Below are positions 24,283 through 36,143 of a stretch of DNA of 64,000 nucleotides, piece by piece; the first letter of the stretch is position 1, and every line of letters begins with the position of its first letter. The stretch covers positions 1-64,000 of the forward strand of contig NZ_NIUB01000006.1 in the NCBI RefSeq assembly GCF_002197815.1. Reading direction: 5' to 3'. The stretch is from Pseudomonas oleovorans subsp. oleovorans (GTDB taxonomy: Bacteria; Pseudomonadota; Gammaproteobacteria; Pseudomonadales; Pseudomonadaceae). The position numbers and the translations under genes were made by a program. Under the pieces are notes generated by a model. That model did no database searches. It saw only the letters and a program-made list of their open reading frames with translations, and was not told the origin of the DNA.

Positions 24283-24837
24283 ATGACCGCGCAACTGATC
24301 CTCGTCCCGCAGATATCCACGCTTCCTGCACATGAGCAAAAGGCCCAGGCTATGCTGCGCTGGCTGGTCAAGCGGGAGATCGTCGAGGCGTTGCCGACCA
24401 CCTGCGGCCAGGGCGGCAATGGCATGGCCTACGCCATCGGGCCGGGCGCTCGGCGTATCGCCCAGCGCCCAGAGTTGCTGCCCTATGGCCAGGCTCACAA
24501 TGGCCTGGAAATCATCACCCACCGCTGCATCTATATGCCGACACGCAGCTTCCTCGAAGAAGCGGGCTGTGCCGAATGCCGCAGGGAAGTGGGCGTGCCG
24601 CTGTTCGACAGCCTCGAGGTTTGGTGGCCAGGGGAAACCGACAACTTCACCTGCCCGGAATGCGGGCATGAAGATGACATCAACGGCTTCCTGTTCCTGC
24701 AGCCATGCGGCTTTTCCAACCTGGGTTTCATCTTCAACGGCTGGGCCGAGGCAGGTCTGCACCAGGCGTTCGTCGAAGAATTCGGCGAACGCCTGGGCTT
24801 TGCCGTGAGGCAGGTGCGGGTCGACGATCCGGCTTGA
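24283..24837 (+). CDS. Conserved hypothetical protein with two CxxC zinc-ribbon pairs
   Basis: A 184-residue soluble protein. C96xxC99 (EEAGCAECRREVG) and C124xxC127 (NFTCPECGHEDD) form a likely zinc ribbon. The rest has a mixed fold with no recognised catalytic motif. Similar Pseudomonas proteins have been labelled sugar ABC transporter ATPase, but no Walker motif is present, so that name should not be used. It follows the PACE gene by 54 bp in the same direction. Confidence 0.8.
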   Translation: MTAQLILVPQISTLPAHEQKAQAMLRWLVKREIVEALPTTCGQGGNGMAYAIGPGARRIAQRPELLPYGQAHNGLEIITHRCIYMPTRSFLEEAGCAECRREVGVPLFDSLEVWWPGETDNFTCPECGHEDDINGFLFLQPCGFSNLGFIFNGWAEAGLHQAFVEEFGERLGFAVRQVRVDDPA

Positions 24838-24853
24838 GCGGTTTTCAGCCGAT

Positions 24854-24916
24854 TGTGGGAGGGGCTTTAGCCGCGACTTCATATGGTTTCAGTTGCCGCT
24901 GAATCGCCTCCCACAG
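24854..24916. repeat. REP-type inverted pair
   Basis: TGTGGGAGGGGCTTTAGCCG and the opposed CGCCTCCCACA arm fold back on each other between the zinc-ribbon gene and the TonB-receptor pseudogene. Confidence 0.65.
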
Positions 24917-24944
24917 GCGCTCAGCAGTTGCCATCGGGATTGGC

Positions 24945-27213
24945 TCAAAACTTGACGTTGGCCGACAGGCGCAGTTCGCGTGGCTCGCCCACTGCAACGC
25001 GCAGGTTGCCGCCGCTGGAGGGGTAGAAGCGCTCGTTGAACAGGTTACGTACGTTCAATTGCAGGCGTGTCTTTTCTCCAAGCAATTGGCTGTCCCAAGT
25101 GACGAAGGCATCGGCCACGGTGTAGCTATCCAGCCAGAATGTGTTGGCGTTGTCGCCAGCACGCTCGCCGACATAACGCGCGCCGCCTCCCAGTCGCCAC
25201 TGACCCAGCTCCAGGGGTAGATGCAGGTGATGGACGATGTAGAGACTGCCGACATTGCGTGCGGCGTTGACCAGCTCGTTGCCTTCGTTGCTCGGGTCAT
25301 CGAGGATTTCCGTATCGGTGTAGGCGTAGCTGCCGAGCAGCTCCCAGCGCTCGCTCAGGCGGCCACTGATATCCAGTTCCACGCCGCGCGAACCGACCTT
25401 GCCTGCTGCTTCCGATACGGAGTTGTTGGTGACCACGACGTTTTTCTTCTCGATATCGAACAGCGCAAGGCTGGCGCCGATGCCTTGAGGCAGATCGAGT
25501 TTCACCCCCAGCTCGTAGCTGCGGCCTTCTTCGGGATCGAATGCCTGGCCAGTATTGGTATCCGAGGCATTGGGCACGAAGGAGTGGCTGTAATTGCCAT
25601 AGAACGCCACCTGGTCGCTCAGCTGGAATACCAGGCCGCCGAAGGGCAGGAAGGTGGTATCGGTACGGTCGGTGGTGCGGGTATAGGCGGCCCCATGGCT
25701 AATGCTGATCAGATAAGTTCGTCACCACCCCCTCCTACTTGCAGTAGAGGGGCGTTTTTCGTAGGAGCCAGCTTGCTGGCGATGCTTTTTATGGCGGATC
25801 GCCGGCAAGCCGGCTCCTACAAAGATCGAGTGCAACGGCTTAACTGACTGGCATTAGCCCCATGGCCCTGTTCGACGAACTGCTCGAAACGCTGATAACG
25901 ACCGCCAAGCACCACGATCCACTGGTCGTTCAGGTGCCAGTTGTCCTTCGCGTAGAGCGAGCGTGAATGCAGCTCGTCGCTGCGATCACTCTGCGCCGCG
26001 TTGAGTGCGGAAGGTGCGGCGAGGTTGCCGTATACCGGGTTGTAGATATTAAAGCCACCCACTGCCGGGCCGCGCCAGGTGTCGCCACGGAAGTTGTCGA
26101 CTCGCTCGGTGTCGGCACCGATCAGCAGGTCATGACGCTGGCCGAACAGGTTGGAGTTGCCGATCCAGTCCCAGGCCAGGTATTGGGTCTGGTTGTCATG
26201 CGTGCTGCCATCGGAGCGGCGGCTCATTGCGCCCGTGCTGGCATTGAGCGTGTTCGGCCGTGCTTCGGCATAGTCGTAGCGCTCGTTGTTCCAGCCGTAG
26301 GTAAGGCGGGTCGACCAGTCGTCGCTGAGCTGATATTCGGCGGTGGCAGTGAGCAATTCGTCGATGCCCTCTGCCTTCGACCAGCTCTCGCCGAAGCGGT
26401 CGTTGTAGGACACATTGGCTGGCTTGCCATTGACGATCACCGTGCCGCGATCCACCAGCGTGCTGTATTCCTTGTATTCATAGGCGATGTTGAGGCGTAG
26501 GCGTTCGCCTTCCTAGCTCAGCGAGGGGGCAATCAGGCTGTTTTCCTTGGTGCCGAAGTTGCGCCAGTAGTCCTCGTTCTGCCGCTCGGCGATCAGGCGA
26601 AAGGCCAGGCCACTGTCGGCAATCGGACCGGTCACGTCGACTGCCAGGCTGCCACCGCCGAAGCTGGAGTTGTCCGCGCTCAGTCGCGTGCCCCATTGGT
26701 ACTGCGGCTTCTTGCTGATCACGTTGATCAGGCCGCCCGGCTCCAGTGCGCCATACAGCAATGAGGCGGCCCCTTGAGCACTTCCACGCGTTCGGTGGTG
26801 GCGCTGAAGTTGCGCGACAGGCTGGAGCGGATGCCGTCTCGCAAAATTGAACCATCGGCGTTGCTACCGAAGCCGCGCTTGATGAAGCCGTCCTGGGTAC
26901 CGGCCAGGGTGTTGCTCTGGGTTATGCCACTGACGAACTTCATCGCATCGTCCAGCGACTTGACCTGAAAGTCTTCGAGGGTCTGGGGTGTCACCACCAG
27001 TACCGACTGTGCTTCATCCCTGAGTTCCACGGAAGATTTGCTCGCCGAGCTGGCGCGTCTGGCCTGATAGCCGTCATCTTCCTGAGTAGGCCTGGCCACC
27101 ACTTCCTGGCTGGGCAGCTGCAACTCTTGAGCGAGTGGTTGGCTGGCGGGCAGCAGGCAAAGGGTCAGCAGGACGGCGCATGGGCTGCCCAGGCAAGAGC
27201 GGGTGAAGTTCAT
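24945..27213 (-). pseudogene. TonB-dependent siderophore receptor, inactivated by at least three lesions
   Basis: The original product was an outer-membrane ferric-siderophore receptor. It has signal peptide MNFTRSCLGSPCAVLLTLCL, plug domain (SSVELRDEAQSVLVVTPQTL, RVEVLKGP...LYGALEPGGLINVIS) and barrel ending in ELRLSANVKF. Lesions read in translation order: a 1-nt deletion near 26768 that shifts the plug; an in-frame TAG at 26513-26515 where SWEGERL is expected; and a 157-bp MITE plus 10-bp target duplication at 25690-25866 that breaks the barrel. A Fur box remains upstream. Confidence 0.92.
25690..25866. mobile_element. 157-bp MITE carrying a REP pair, flanked by a 10-bp target duplication
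   Basis: GCCCCATGGC occurs at 25690-25699 and again at 25857-25866. Between them, 25700-25856 has imperfect 18-bp termini: TAATGCTGATCAGATAAG at the left and the complement of TAATGCCAGTCAGTTAAG at the right (14 of 18 matching). Inside is a REP hairpin, GTAGGAGCCAGCTTGCTGGC ... GCCGGCTCCTAC (25761-25820). There is no coding capacity. Size of the duplication and termini suggest mobilisation by an IS4-type transposase. Confidence 0.85.
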
Positions 27214-27237
27214 TTGGTACTCGAGTGCAGGTGTTTT

Positions 27238-27256
27238 TGAGAATCATTATTTTATT
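27238..27256 (-). promoter_or_regulatory. Fur box upstream of the TonB-receptor pseudogene
   Basis: On the minus strand AATAAAATAATGATTCTCA matches the 19-bp Fur consensus at 14 positions. It ends 25 bp upstream of the receptor start, consistent with iron-repressed expression before the gene decayed. Confidence 0.7.
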
Positions 27257-27321
27257 GTTTTCAATACAGGCCTGCCTAGGGATGCACTTTGCATTGAGTG
27301 CAGCGAGGTCGCTGGGTATAA

Positions 27322-28827
<1,506 letters not shown>

Positions 28828-28848
28828 TTCGCCACACTGTTATGAATA

Positions 28849-28872
28849 ACGGGGCTGTTCGATCAGCCCCGT
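28849..28872 (+). promoter_or_regulatory. Intercistronic hairpin between guaB and guaA
   Basis: ACGGGGCTG-ttcgat-CAGCCCCGT is a 9-bp stem 22 bp after the guaB stop, followed by GTCATTTG rather than a clean T-run. It may act as a partial terminator or mRNA-stability element within the guaBA operon. Confidence 0.5.
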
Positions 28873-28902
28873 GTCATTTGTGAACACCTACGAGAGACGG
28901 CC

Positions 28903-30480
<1,578 letters not shown>

Positions 30481-30607
30481 TGTCGGGTCCTTCTGGGCTC
30501 ATTGAGATGTATCGGTAGCAAGTTGCAACGTGTTGATTTAAAAGAAAATTCGTTGCAATGGTTATCGAGGCTTATCGCCGATTAGCAGAACGGATTGGCG
30601 GTAGCGG

Positions 30608-30750
30608 TGACGGTAGTAAACAGCGGTCGGATTGAGACCGTTCTGTTTACTATCCGGTCAAAACCGGTCTTTGACGGTAAATCGCTCCTTGGGAAAGCTT
30701 GCCCCGTGCGGCTTTCCCGGCATCAACAGGTCTCCTGACCCTTGACGGTA
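30608..30750. other. Repeat-rich region between guaA and the integrase (candidate att/arm sites)
   Basis: TGACGGTA occurs three times in the same orientation (30608-30615, 30672-30679, 30743-30750). An inverted repeat, TAGTAAACAGCGGTC and GACCGTTCTGTTTACTA, covers 30614-30652 (arms bulged by two bases), and CCGGTcaaaACCGG follows at 30655-30668. Regular direct repeats beside an integrase gene resemble integrase arm-binding or excisionase sites. No gene is seen in 30481-30781. Confidence 0.5.
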
Positions 30751-30781
30751 AAAGCCGTCATGAACAGGAGTAAAAACCTCG

Positions 30782-32038
30782 ATGCTTACTGATAGCAAAC
30801 TGCGCAATCTCAAGCCCAAGTCCAAGCTGTACAAGGCTTTCGACCGCGATGGTATGTACGTGACGGTATCGCCTACCGGTACCGTCACCTTTCGCTACGA
30901 CTACCGTCTCAATGGACGCAGAGAAACGCTAACCATCGGACGCTATGGTCCGACTGGCATATCCCTGGCCATGGCTCGCGAGAAGCTGTTCGATGCCAAG
31001 CGCATGGTCGCCCTGGGCAAGTCTCCCTCCCTGGAAAAGCAGCGCGCGAAGCGGCGCCTGAACGCTGCCAAGAATTTCGGTGAAACGCTGACGAAGTGGT
31101 TGGCCGGTGCGCGCATGGCCGACAGCACGCGCGCGATGCGCAAAAGCATCATCGACCGAGACATCCTGCCGGTCTTCGAGAACCGGCTGCTGACCGAAAT
31201 CACCCCTGACGATCTGCGAGCCCTGTGTGCCAAGGTGAAGGCTCGAGGAGCGCCGGCAACTGCGGTCCATATTCGCGACATCGTGAAACAGGTCTATGCG
31301 TTCGCGATCCTGCATGGAGAGAAGGTCGAGAATCCGGCTGACGACGTTAAGGCGTCTTCCATCGCCACTTTCGTGCCGAAGGATCGAGCGCTGAGCCCGA
31401 CCGAAATTCGGCTGGCCTTCCATCAACTGGAGACTATCGCCGCGTATCCCACGATCAAGCTGGCCTTGCGGCTGGTGCTGCTGACCTTGGTACGCAAGAG
31501 CGAGCTGATCGAGGCAACCTGGGACGAGGTGGACTTCGAGAACGCCACCTGGACGATCTCCAAGGAACGGATGAAGGGGCGTAACCCGCACGTTGTCTAC
31601 CTGTCGCGCCAGGCCTTGGACATCTTCGTGGCGTTGCACACCTGTGCGGCCGGTTCCCGCTATGTGTTGCCCTCGCGCTATGACATCTACCGCTGTATGT
31701 CGCACGCCACCCTGAACCGCATCACCCAGCTTATCGCCTCCCGTGCGAAGGAAGCAGGCCTGCCGTTGGAGCCGTTCACCGTCCACGACCTGCGCAGGAC
31801 TGGTTCCACGCTGCTCAACGAGGTGGGCTTCAACGGCGACTGGATCGAGAAATGCCTGGCTCACGAGGATGGTCGCTCCTCGCGCTCGGTCTACAACAAG
31901 GCCGAGTACGCGGAACAGCGCAGGCACATGCTGCAGGAGTGGGCGGACATGATCGACGCCTGGATCGATGGCCGCACTCATGTTCCCCAGCTACTGCCGG
32001 ACAGCGTTGTAGTGCCGGTGTTGAGTGCCACGGTTTAA
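30782..32038 (+). CDS. P4-type tyrosine integrase of a genomic mini-island
   Basis: 418 residues. The N-terminal DUF4102-type arm-binding domain is MLTDSKLRNLKPKSKLYKAF, TFRYDYRLNGRRETLTIGRY. The catalytic tyrosine-recombinase domain has LTLVRKSELIEATW (Arg I), HDLRRTGSTLL (HxxR), CLAHED (His III) and VYNKAEY (Tyr). It mediates integration, apparently at the 3' end of guaA, which ends 302 bp upstream. AGGAG lies 10 bp before the start. Confidence 0.93.
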   Translation: MLTDSKLRNLKPKSKLYKAFDRDGMYVTVSPTGTVTFRYDYRLNGRRETLTIGRYGPTGISLAMAREKLFDAKRMVALGKSPSLEKQRAKRRLNAAKNFGETLTKWLAGARMADSTRAMRKSIIDRDILPVFENRLLTEITPDDLRALCAKVKARGAPATAVHIRDIVKQVYAFAILHGEKVENPADDVKASSIATFVPKDRALSPTEIRLAFHQLETIAAYPTIKLALRLVLLTLVRKSELIEATWDEVDFENATWTISKERMKGRNPHVVYLSRQALDIFVALHTCAAGSRYVLPSRYDIYRCMSHATLNRITQLIASRAKEAGLPLEPFTVHDLRRTGSTLLNEVGFNGDWIEKCLAHEDGRSSRSVYNKAEYAEQRRHMLQEWADMIDAWIDGRTHVPQLLPDSVVVPVLSATV

Positions 32039-32098
32039 GGAAAGTGCAAGGTTGTCAGTTGACAACCTTGCCGGTCATGCGAATACTGGAGATCACTG

Positions 32099-32374
32099 AT
32101 GACCCGTCCTTCTCACTCGAAGAAAGAGGTCGAAGAAGCACTCAGGCATGCCGAAGAGCAGGGCTGGCGCATAGAGCTGGGTGGTAGCCACGCTTGGGGA
32201 CGAATCTACTGTCCCTACAACGATGAAGAGTGTCGCTGCGGCGAGTTCTGCATCACCAGCGTGTGGAGCACACCGAAGAACCCAGGCAACCATGCGCGTG
32301 CCCTTCGGCGCGTCGTCGACAACTGCACCACGCACCGTAAGCAGCGGCAGACCGCTGAGGGCGCAGAGGAGTAG
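32099..32374 (+). CDS. HicA-like small protein, first gene of a two-gene module
   Basis: 91 residues beginning MTRPSHSKKEVEEALRHAEE. QGWRIELGGSHAWGRIYCP contains the G-SH arrangement of HicA mRNA interferases, whose catalytic His sits in that loop within a double-stranded-RNA-binding fold. A Cys cluster (CPYNDEECRCGEFC) is unusual for HicA. GGAG precedes the ATG, and the next gene starts 5 bp after the stop, so they are co-translated. Toxin activity is inference from fold-level resemblance only. Confidence 0.7.
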   Translation: MTRPSHSKKEVEEALRHAEEQGWRIELGGSHAWGRIYCPYNDEECRCGEFCITSVWSTPKNPGNHARALRRVVDNCTTHRKQRQTAEGAEE

Positions 32375-32378
32375 CGCT

Positions 32379-32903
32379 ATGGAATACATCTTCACCCTGA
32401 AATACCAACTGGCCGACGATGACCGTGATCCGGAAGCGTTGGTCGAGCGTCTCGGCGAGGCTGGCTGCGACGATGCCCTGATCGGCATTGGTCAGCCAGG
32501 TCGTCTGGCGCTGGAGTTCACCCGTGAAGCGGAGAACGCTGAGGCGGCTGTGCGCAGCGCACTGGCCGACGTGCGCAGTGCCTTACCGTCGGCCAGGCTG
32601 ATCGAGGTGGCACCGGACCTAGTCGGACTCACCGATGTGGCGGAGATCGTCGGCGTGTCGCGCCAGAACATGCGCAAGCTGATGTTGGCTTATCCAGGCA
32701 GCTTCCCTACTCCGGTGCACGAGGGCAGTGCTTCGATCTGGCATCTGGCGGACGTGCTGGCCTGGCTGCAAGCCAAAGGCAGCTATTTGCTGCCTGGTGG
32801 CGTTCTGGATGTGGCTCAGGTAGCCCAGCAGGTCAACCTGGCCAAGGAAGAACGACGACTCACTCGCCCGGCCTCCAAGGAACTGCAAGCCCTTGTCGGA
32901 TGA
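32379..32903 (+). CDS. DNA-binding partner protein of the HicA-like module
   Basis: A 174-residue acidic protein. The N-terminal part (MEYIFTLKYQLADDDRDPEA ... IGIGQPGRLALEFTREAENA) resembles a small sensor or antitoxin-like fold. A helix-turn-helix (LVGLTDVAEIVGVSRQNMRK) of the AlpA/MerR-like type follows at about residues 85-110, with WHLADVLAWLQ after it. GAGGAG precedes the ATG. Its position after the HicA-like gene suggests an antitoxin/repressor role. Confidence 0.7.
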   Translation: MEYIFTLKYQLADDDRDPEALVERLGEAGCDDALIGIGQPGRLALEFTREAENAEAAVRSALADVRSALPSARLIEVAPDLVGLTDVAEIVGVSRQNMRKLMLAYPGSFPTPVHEGSASIWHLADVLAWLQAKGSYLLPGGVLDVAQVAQQVNLAKEERRLTRPASKELQALVG

Positions 32904-32917
32904 GGACGGCGCCGGCT

Positions 32918-33301
32918 TCATGCTTGGCTTGAGCCCGCCCGGACAGGGCGGGTTTTCCGTAGGTAAACATCCGGCTTGCTGATATTGACCCGAGGCGCCC
33001 GCTTGCGCTCCTCGATCCAGGCCTCCACCTCGGCCAGATCCCAGACCACGCAACGTGGTGTCAGGTTGAAGCGCCGGGGGAACTCGCCGCGACGCTCCAT
33101 CTCGTAGATCGTTGATTCAGCCAGGGGGACGATCTGTCTCAGCTCATGCTTGCGAATTGTTCGCCGGAAGGGTAGGGGGCTGCCCTTCGGGAACTGCGGA
33201 AGCGACTCGTAGGCTTCCGTGCCCGGTAAGGGGAGGGACTGGTCAGAGGCGGTATCGAGAACCTCGGTAGTACGCGAAGAAGTATCCATCTCTATCTCCA
33301 T
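32918..33301 (-). CDS. AlpA-family regulator/excisionase-like protein
   Basis: 127 residues with an extended N-terminus (MEIEMDTSSRTTEVLDTASD). The AlpA-type helix-turn-helix follows (LRQIVPLAESTIYEMERRGE, FPRRFNLTPRCVVWDLAEVE). Such proteins regulate or direct excision by P4-type integrases. It is convergent with the preceding gene and closes the recognisable island cargo. GGAG precedes the ATG at 33301; an internal ATG at 33289 is possible. Confidence 0.85.
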   Translation of the reverse strand: MEIEMDTSSRTTEVLDTASDQSLPLPGTEAYESLPQFPKGSPLPFRRTIRKHELRQIVPLAESTIYEMERRGEFPRRFNLTPRCVVWDLAEVEAWIEERKRAPRVNISKPDVYLRKTRPVRAGSSQA

Positions 33302-33743
33302 GATTACGCTCCATGGGAAAGAGAGTGGATTTCAATACCAGGTAATGCACCTTGCTGTGGCGTAGTCGGAGGCTGCTTCTGGTGATTCTGTTGAAAAAGT
33401 TCCGCCGCACTCTTTTCCCAGCAAAGTGGTCTCTACCGAGCGGAGAGACACTTGCTTAAGTTGGATAATGTCCATCGCAAAGAATGTTTATGACCCAGAC
33501 CAGGTAAATAGCGTGCGGAAGGCGGAGGACTCTGTTCCAACCGCGGCGAGGTGCTGATGTTGGAGGGGGCGATCTTCGAGCGTCAGGATTGAGTCGAACG
33601 GTTTGCGGATCGGTATCCCTGTCCTGCAAGTCTTGAAGGTTCCGTCCAGGTGGGAGTGGCGCCTGCCTCTGCGCGAAGGGGCTGCACAGCAGCCCCAGGG
33701 CTCTGCCCGGCAGTCCGTTGCCTGGCCGCTGCAACGGGCTGGG
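33302..33743. other. Intergenic region without a recognised gene
   Basis: 442 bp between the AlpA-type gene and the NCS1 pseudogene. I see no convincing ORF or attachment-site repeat. The only match to the guaA 3' end is the 9-mer GTGGGAGTG (33650-33658 versus 30471-30479 region), too short to call attR. A small GGGGCTGcacagCAGCCCC hairpin is at about 33679-33698. Confidence 0.5.
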
Positions 33744-35100
33744 TTATGAGGGCTGGAGGCTGCGCTCCAGGCTACGCCGCATCGCCCAGTAGTAGGTCAG
33801 GGCTGGTACTAGCAGGCCCACCACCCAGGCCAGGTCGACGCCGTTCAGCGCATTGGCGATGGGGCCCACGTATAGCGTGGTGTTCATAAACGGTATCTCC
33901 AGCAGGATCGCTAACAGGAAGCTGCCGCAGGCCACCATGTTGACCCGGCCGTAGCGACCGTCCAAGTCGAAGATATCCTCCACGCAGTAGTCTCCTTTCC
34001 TGAGGCAGTAGTAGTCCACCAGATTGATGGCGGTCCACGGGATCAGGAAGTAACTCATGAAGAAGATGAAATTCAGGAAGTAACTGATGAAGTCTTCCTG
34101 GCTGACGGTGCAGAGCGCAGTGGCGATGACGCTGATCACCAGCATGAACAGGCCCCGCATACGTGGTGTTACTCGCAGGCGGGCGAAGGGCTCGATCACC
34201 GTGACCGTCGACATGAATGCGCCGTACAGGTTGAACACGTTGATCGCTACCTGGCCGTAGACGATGAAGATGAACAGCGGCACGGCGGCGGCGCCGAACA
34301 GCATTGCGAGATGGCTGCCGACGTTGTCGGAGAAGCCGTCGACGGCCACGCACAGCATTGCGCCGAGGATCATCATCCAGGCCCCGCCGACCACTGTTCC
34401 ACCATAGCTGAACCAGAACACCCGAGACATCGGCGTGTCGCTCGGTAGATAGCGGGAATAGTCGGCGACATAGGGCGCATAGGACAGCTGCCAGGTGACC
34501 GCAATGCTGACCGCCACCATGAACTTCGACAACGAGAATCCCACGGGCGACCATTGAGTCTCGGGAATTGGCAGGCCCAGCGCCAGGCCGGTCGCGACCA
34601 GGAACACCAGGACCGAGAGTAGTGACAGTACCTTTTTGCAGCCGATGGATCAGCCGGTAGCCGTAGAGGGCCACGACGAAGCACAGCGTGCCGATCAGGT
34701 AGATGTTGGCGTCGCCACCCAACGGGCTCACCGATTCGATGGCCTGGGCGGCCAGCAGGGTATTGCTGACGAAAAAGCCCAGGTAAATGAGCATCACGAA
34801 CAGCAGCGGCAGTACCGCGCCGATCACGCCGAACTGGGCGCGGCTCTGAATCATCTGCGGGATACCCAGTTTCGGCCCCTGGGCCGAGTGCGAGGCCATG
34901 AAGATGGCGCCAATTAGCGAGCCCAGAATGATGGCCAGGGCGCTCCAGAACAGGTTGAGGCCGATCACCACCGGCAGCACGCCCGAGGCGATGGTGGTGA
35001 TGTTCATATTGGCGCCGAACCAGATGTAGAACAGTGAACCGGGTTTGCCGTGGCGCTCTTTCTCGGGGATGAAGTCGATGCTTCTTTTCTCGACGTGCAT
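33744..35100 (-). pseudogene. NCS1-family nucleobase/hydantoin-type cation symporter, single frameshift
   Basis: A 12-TM permease. FYIWFGANMNITTIASGVLP, KLGIPQMIQSRAQFGVIGAV and LSYAPYVADYSRYLPSD are NCS1 signatures (uptake of cytosine, purines, allantoin or hydantoins). The frame breaks after GYRLIHRLQK: five T at 34633-34637 should be four to restore VLSLLSVLVFLVATGL. One extra base in a homopolymer could be a real mutation or an assembly error. Downstream of the isochorismatase-type gene by 5 bp, so co-transcribed with it. Confidence 0.85.
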
Positions 35101-35105
35101 GGCGA

Positions 35106-35792
35106 TCACTCCTGTTTACGCCCGGGTTGACCCAGGGCGGATTGAAGGCGGGCAATGGTGGCGACGAACTGCTCGGGATGGTGTGCGAACTGATCGGGCT
35201 CGCTTGGGCGGCAGGACTGGCAGGCTCTTCCCTCAAGGACTTGCAGGAATTGCTCGGTGGCGAAGAGTTCGATGGCGTAAATCCAGTTGGCCATGATCAA
35301 CAGCGCCGCGTTGTGGGCGGATTCAGTCGTGCTGGTGCAGGCATCGGCGATCAGGTCGACGGCGTAGCCCAGGGCGAAGGCGTCCAGCACTGTGGCCAGT
35401 ACGCAGGCGTCGGTGAGCACGCCGCTGATGACCAGCCGGCAGGTTCCCATTCCCGCTAGCTGCTGAGCGAGGTCGGTGCGGTGGAATGCACTGTAACGTG
35501 GCTTGTCGATCACTCGCTCGCCGGCTCTGGGCGCCAGGCAGTCGACGATTTCCACCTGGTGGGTGCCGGCACGATAACTCCGCGGGCGACCGGCGGCGTC
35601 GACCGGCTCGCCCGGAGGCAGATCGCTGCCGTCCGTCGCGTTGACGTGCCGGGTGTAGATAATGGGGATGCCCGTCTGCCGGGCTGCATCCAGCAGGCGG
35701 ATGTTGTTGTGGATAACCCGGTCGAAGCCATGCAGGGGAAAACCGTCTTCCTGCTGCATGTCGATGACGAGTAAGGCTCTGTCTGTGTTCAT
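35106..35792 (-). CDS. Isochorismatase-fold cysteine hydrolase
   Basis: 228 residues. The Asp-Lys-Cys triad is visible at D11 (LLVIDMQQEDG), K97 (ERVIDKPRYSAF) and C130 (SGVLTDACVLATVLD), with the usual cis-peptide before the Cys. Family members cleave amide, carbamate or vinyl-ether bonds (nicotinamidase, N-carbamoylsarcosine amidase, RutB, isochorismatase). Neighbouring NCS1 permease and luciferase-type monooxygenase suggest an amidohydrolase acting after oxidation of an N-heterocycle. Start at 35792 has AGAG upstream; an in-frame ATG at 35819 is possible. Confidence 0.87.
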   Translation of the reverse strand: MNTDRALLVIDMQQEDGFPLHGFDRVIHNNIRLLDAARQTGIPIIYTRHVNATDGSDLPPGEPVDAAGRPRSYRAGTHQVEIVDCLAPRAGERVIDKPRYSAFHRTDLAQQLAGMGTCRLVISGVLTDACVLATVLDAFALGYAVDLIADACTSTTESAHNAALLIMANWIYAIELFATEQFLQVLEGRACQSCRPSEPDQFAHHPEQFVATIARLQSALGQPGRKQE

Positions 35793-35916
35793 AAGCAACT
35801 CTTGTTGTTGTTCGGCCATGAATGCGCGTCGACTGCAGCATCGGCCGGGCGCACGAGGGCGCCATGGCGCGACGACGGGGAGTCGGACGCGGGCGAAATT
35901 CAGCGAGGAGAGTTGT

Positions 35917-36075
35917 TTAGCGGACTATCTGCCAGAAGCCATTCTGCTTGGCGGTAACTGAGGAACGCAGGCGCTTGAGGAATACATGGGCGGGTGTACA
36001 CGTGCCGCGCAGATAGGCCATGGCGGCCCCGGGCAGTGGCTTGACGGTGCAGAGGGTGAGGCCAGTCGTGTGCAT
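35917..36075 (-). CDS. Possible small protein (52 aa)
   Basis: ATG at 36075, preceded by AGGTGG, encodes MHTTGLTLCTVKPLPGAAMA and ends NGFWQIVR. It lies in the 351-bp gap between the monooxygenase and hydrolase genes in the same orientation. There are no known motifs. It could be a genuine small gene or a chance ORF in GC-rich DNA. Nothing else was recognised in the gap. Confidence 0.3.
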   Translation of the reverse strand: MHTTGLTLCTVKPLPGAAMAYLRGTCTPAHVFLKRLRSSVTAKQNGFWQIVR

Positions 36076-36143
36076 GGCGTTCGACCACCTGTGGGTTGGT
36101 GAAAGGCGGCCGGATCGCCCGATCCGGCCGCTTGCTGCATCGA

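Noticed and set aside
33650..33658. GTGGGAGTG as right attachment site of the guaA island
   Set aside because: Only 9 bp match to the guaA 3' end, expected by chance in this much GC-rich sequence.
33456..33734. 92-residue minus-strand frame between the AlpA gene and the NCS1 gene
   Set aside because: No ribosome site or domain; Pro/Arg-rich composition of random GC-rich DNA.
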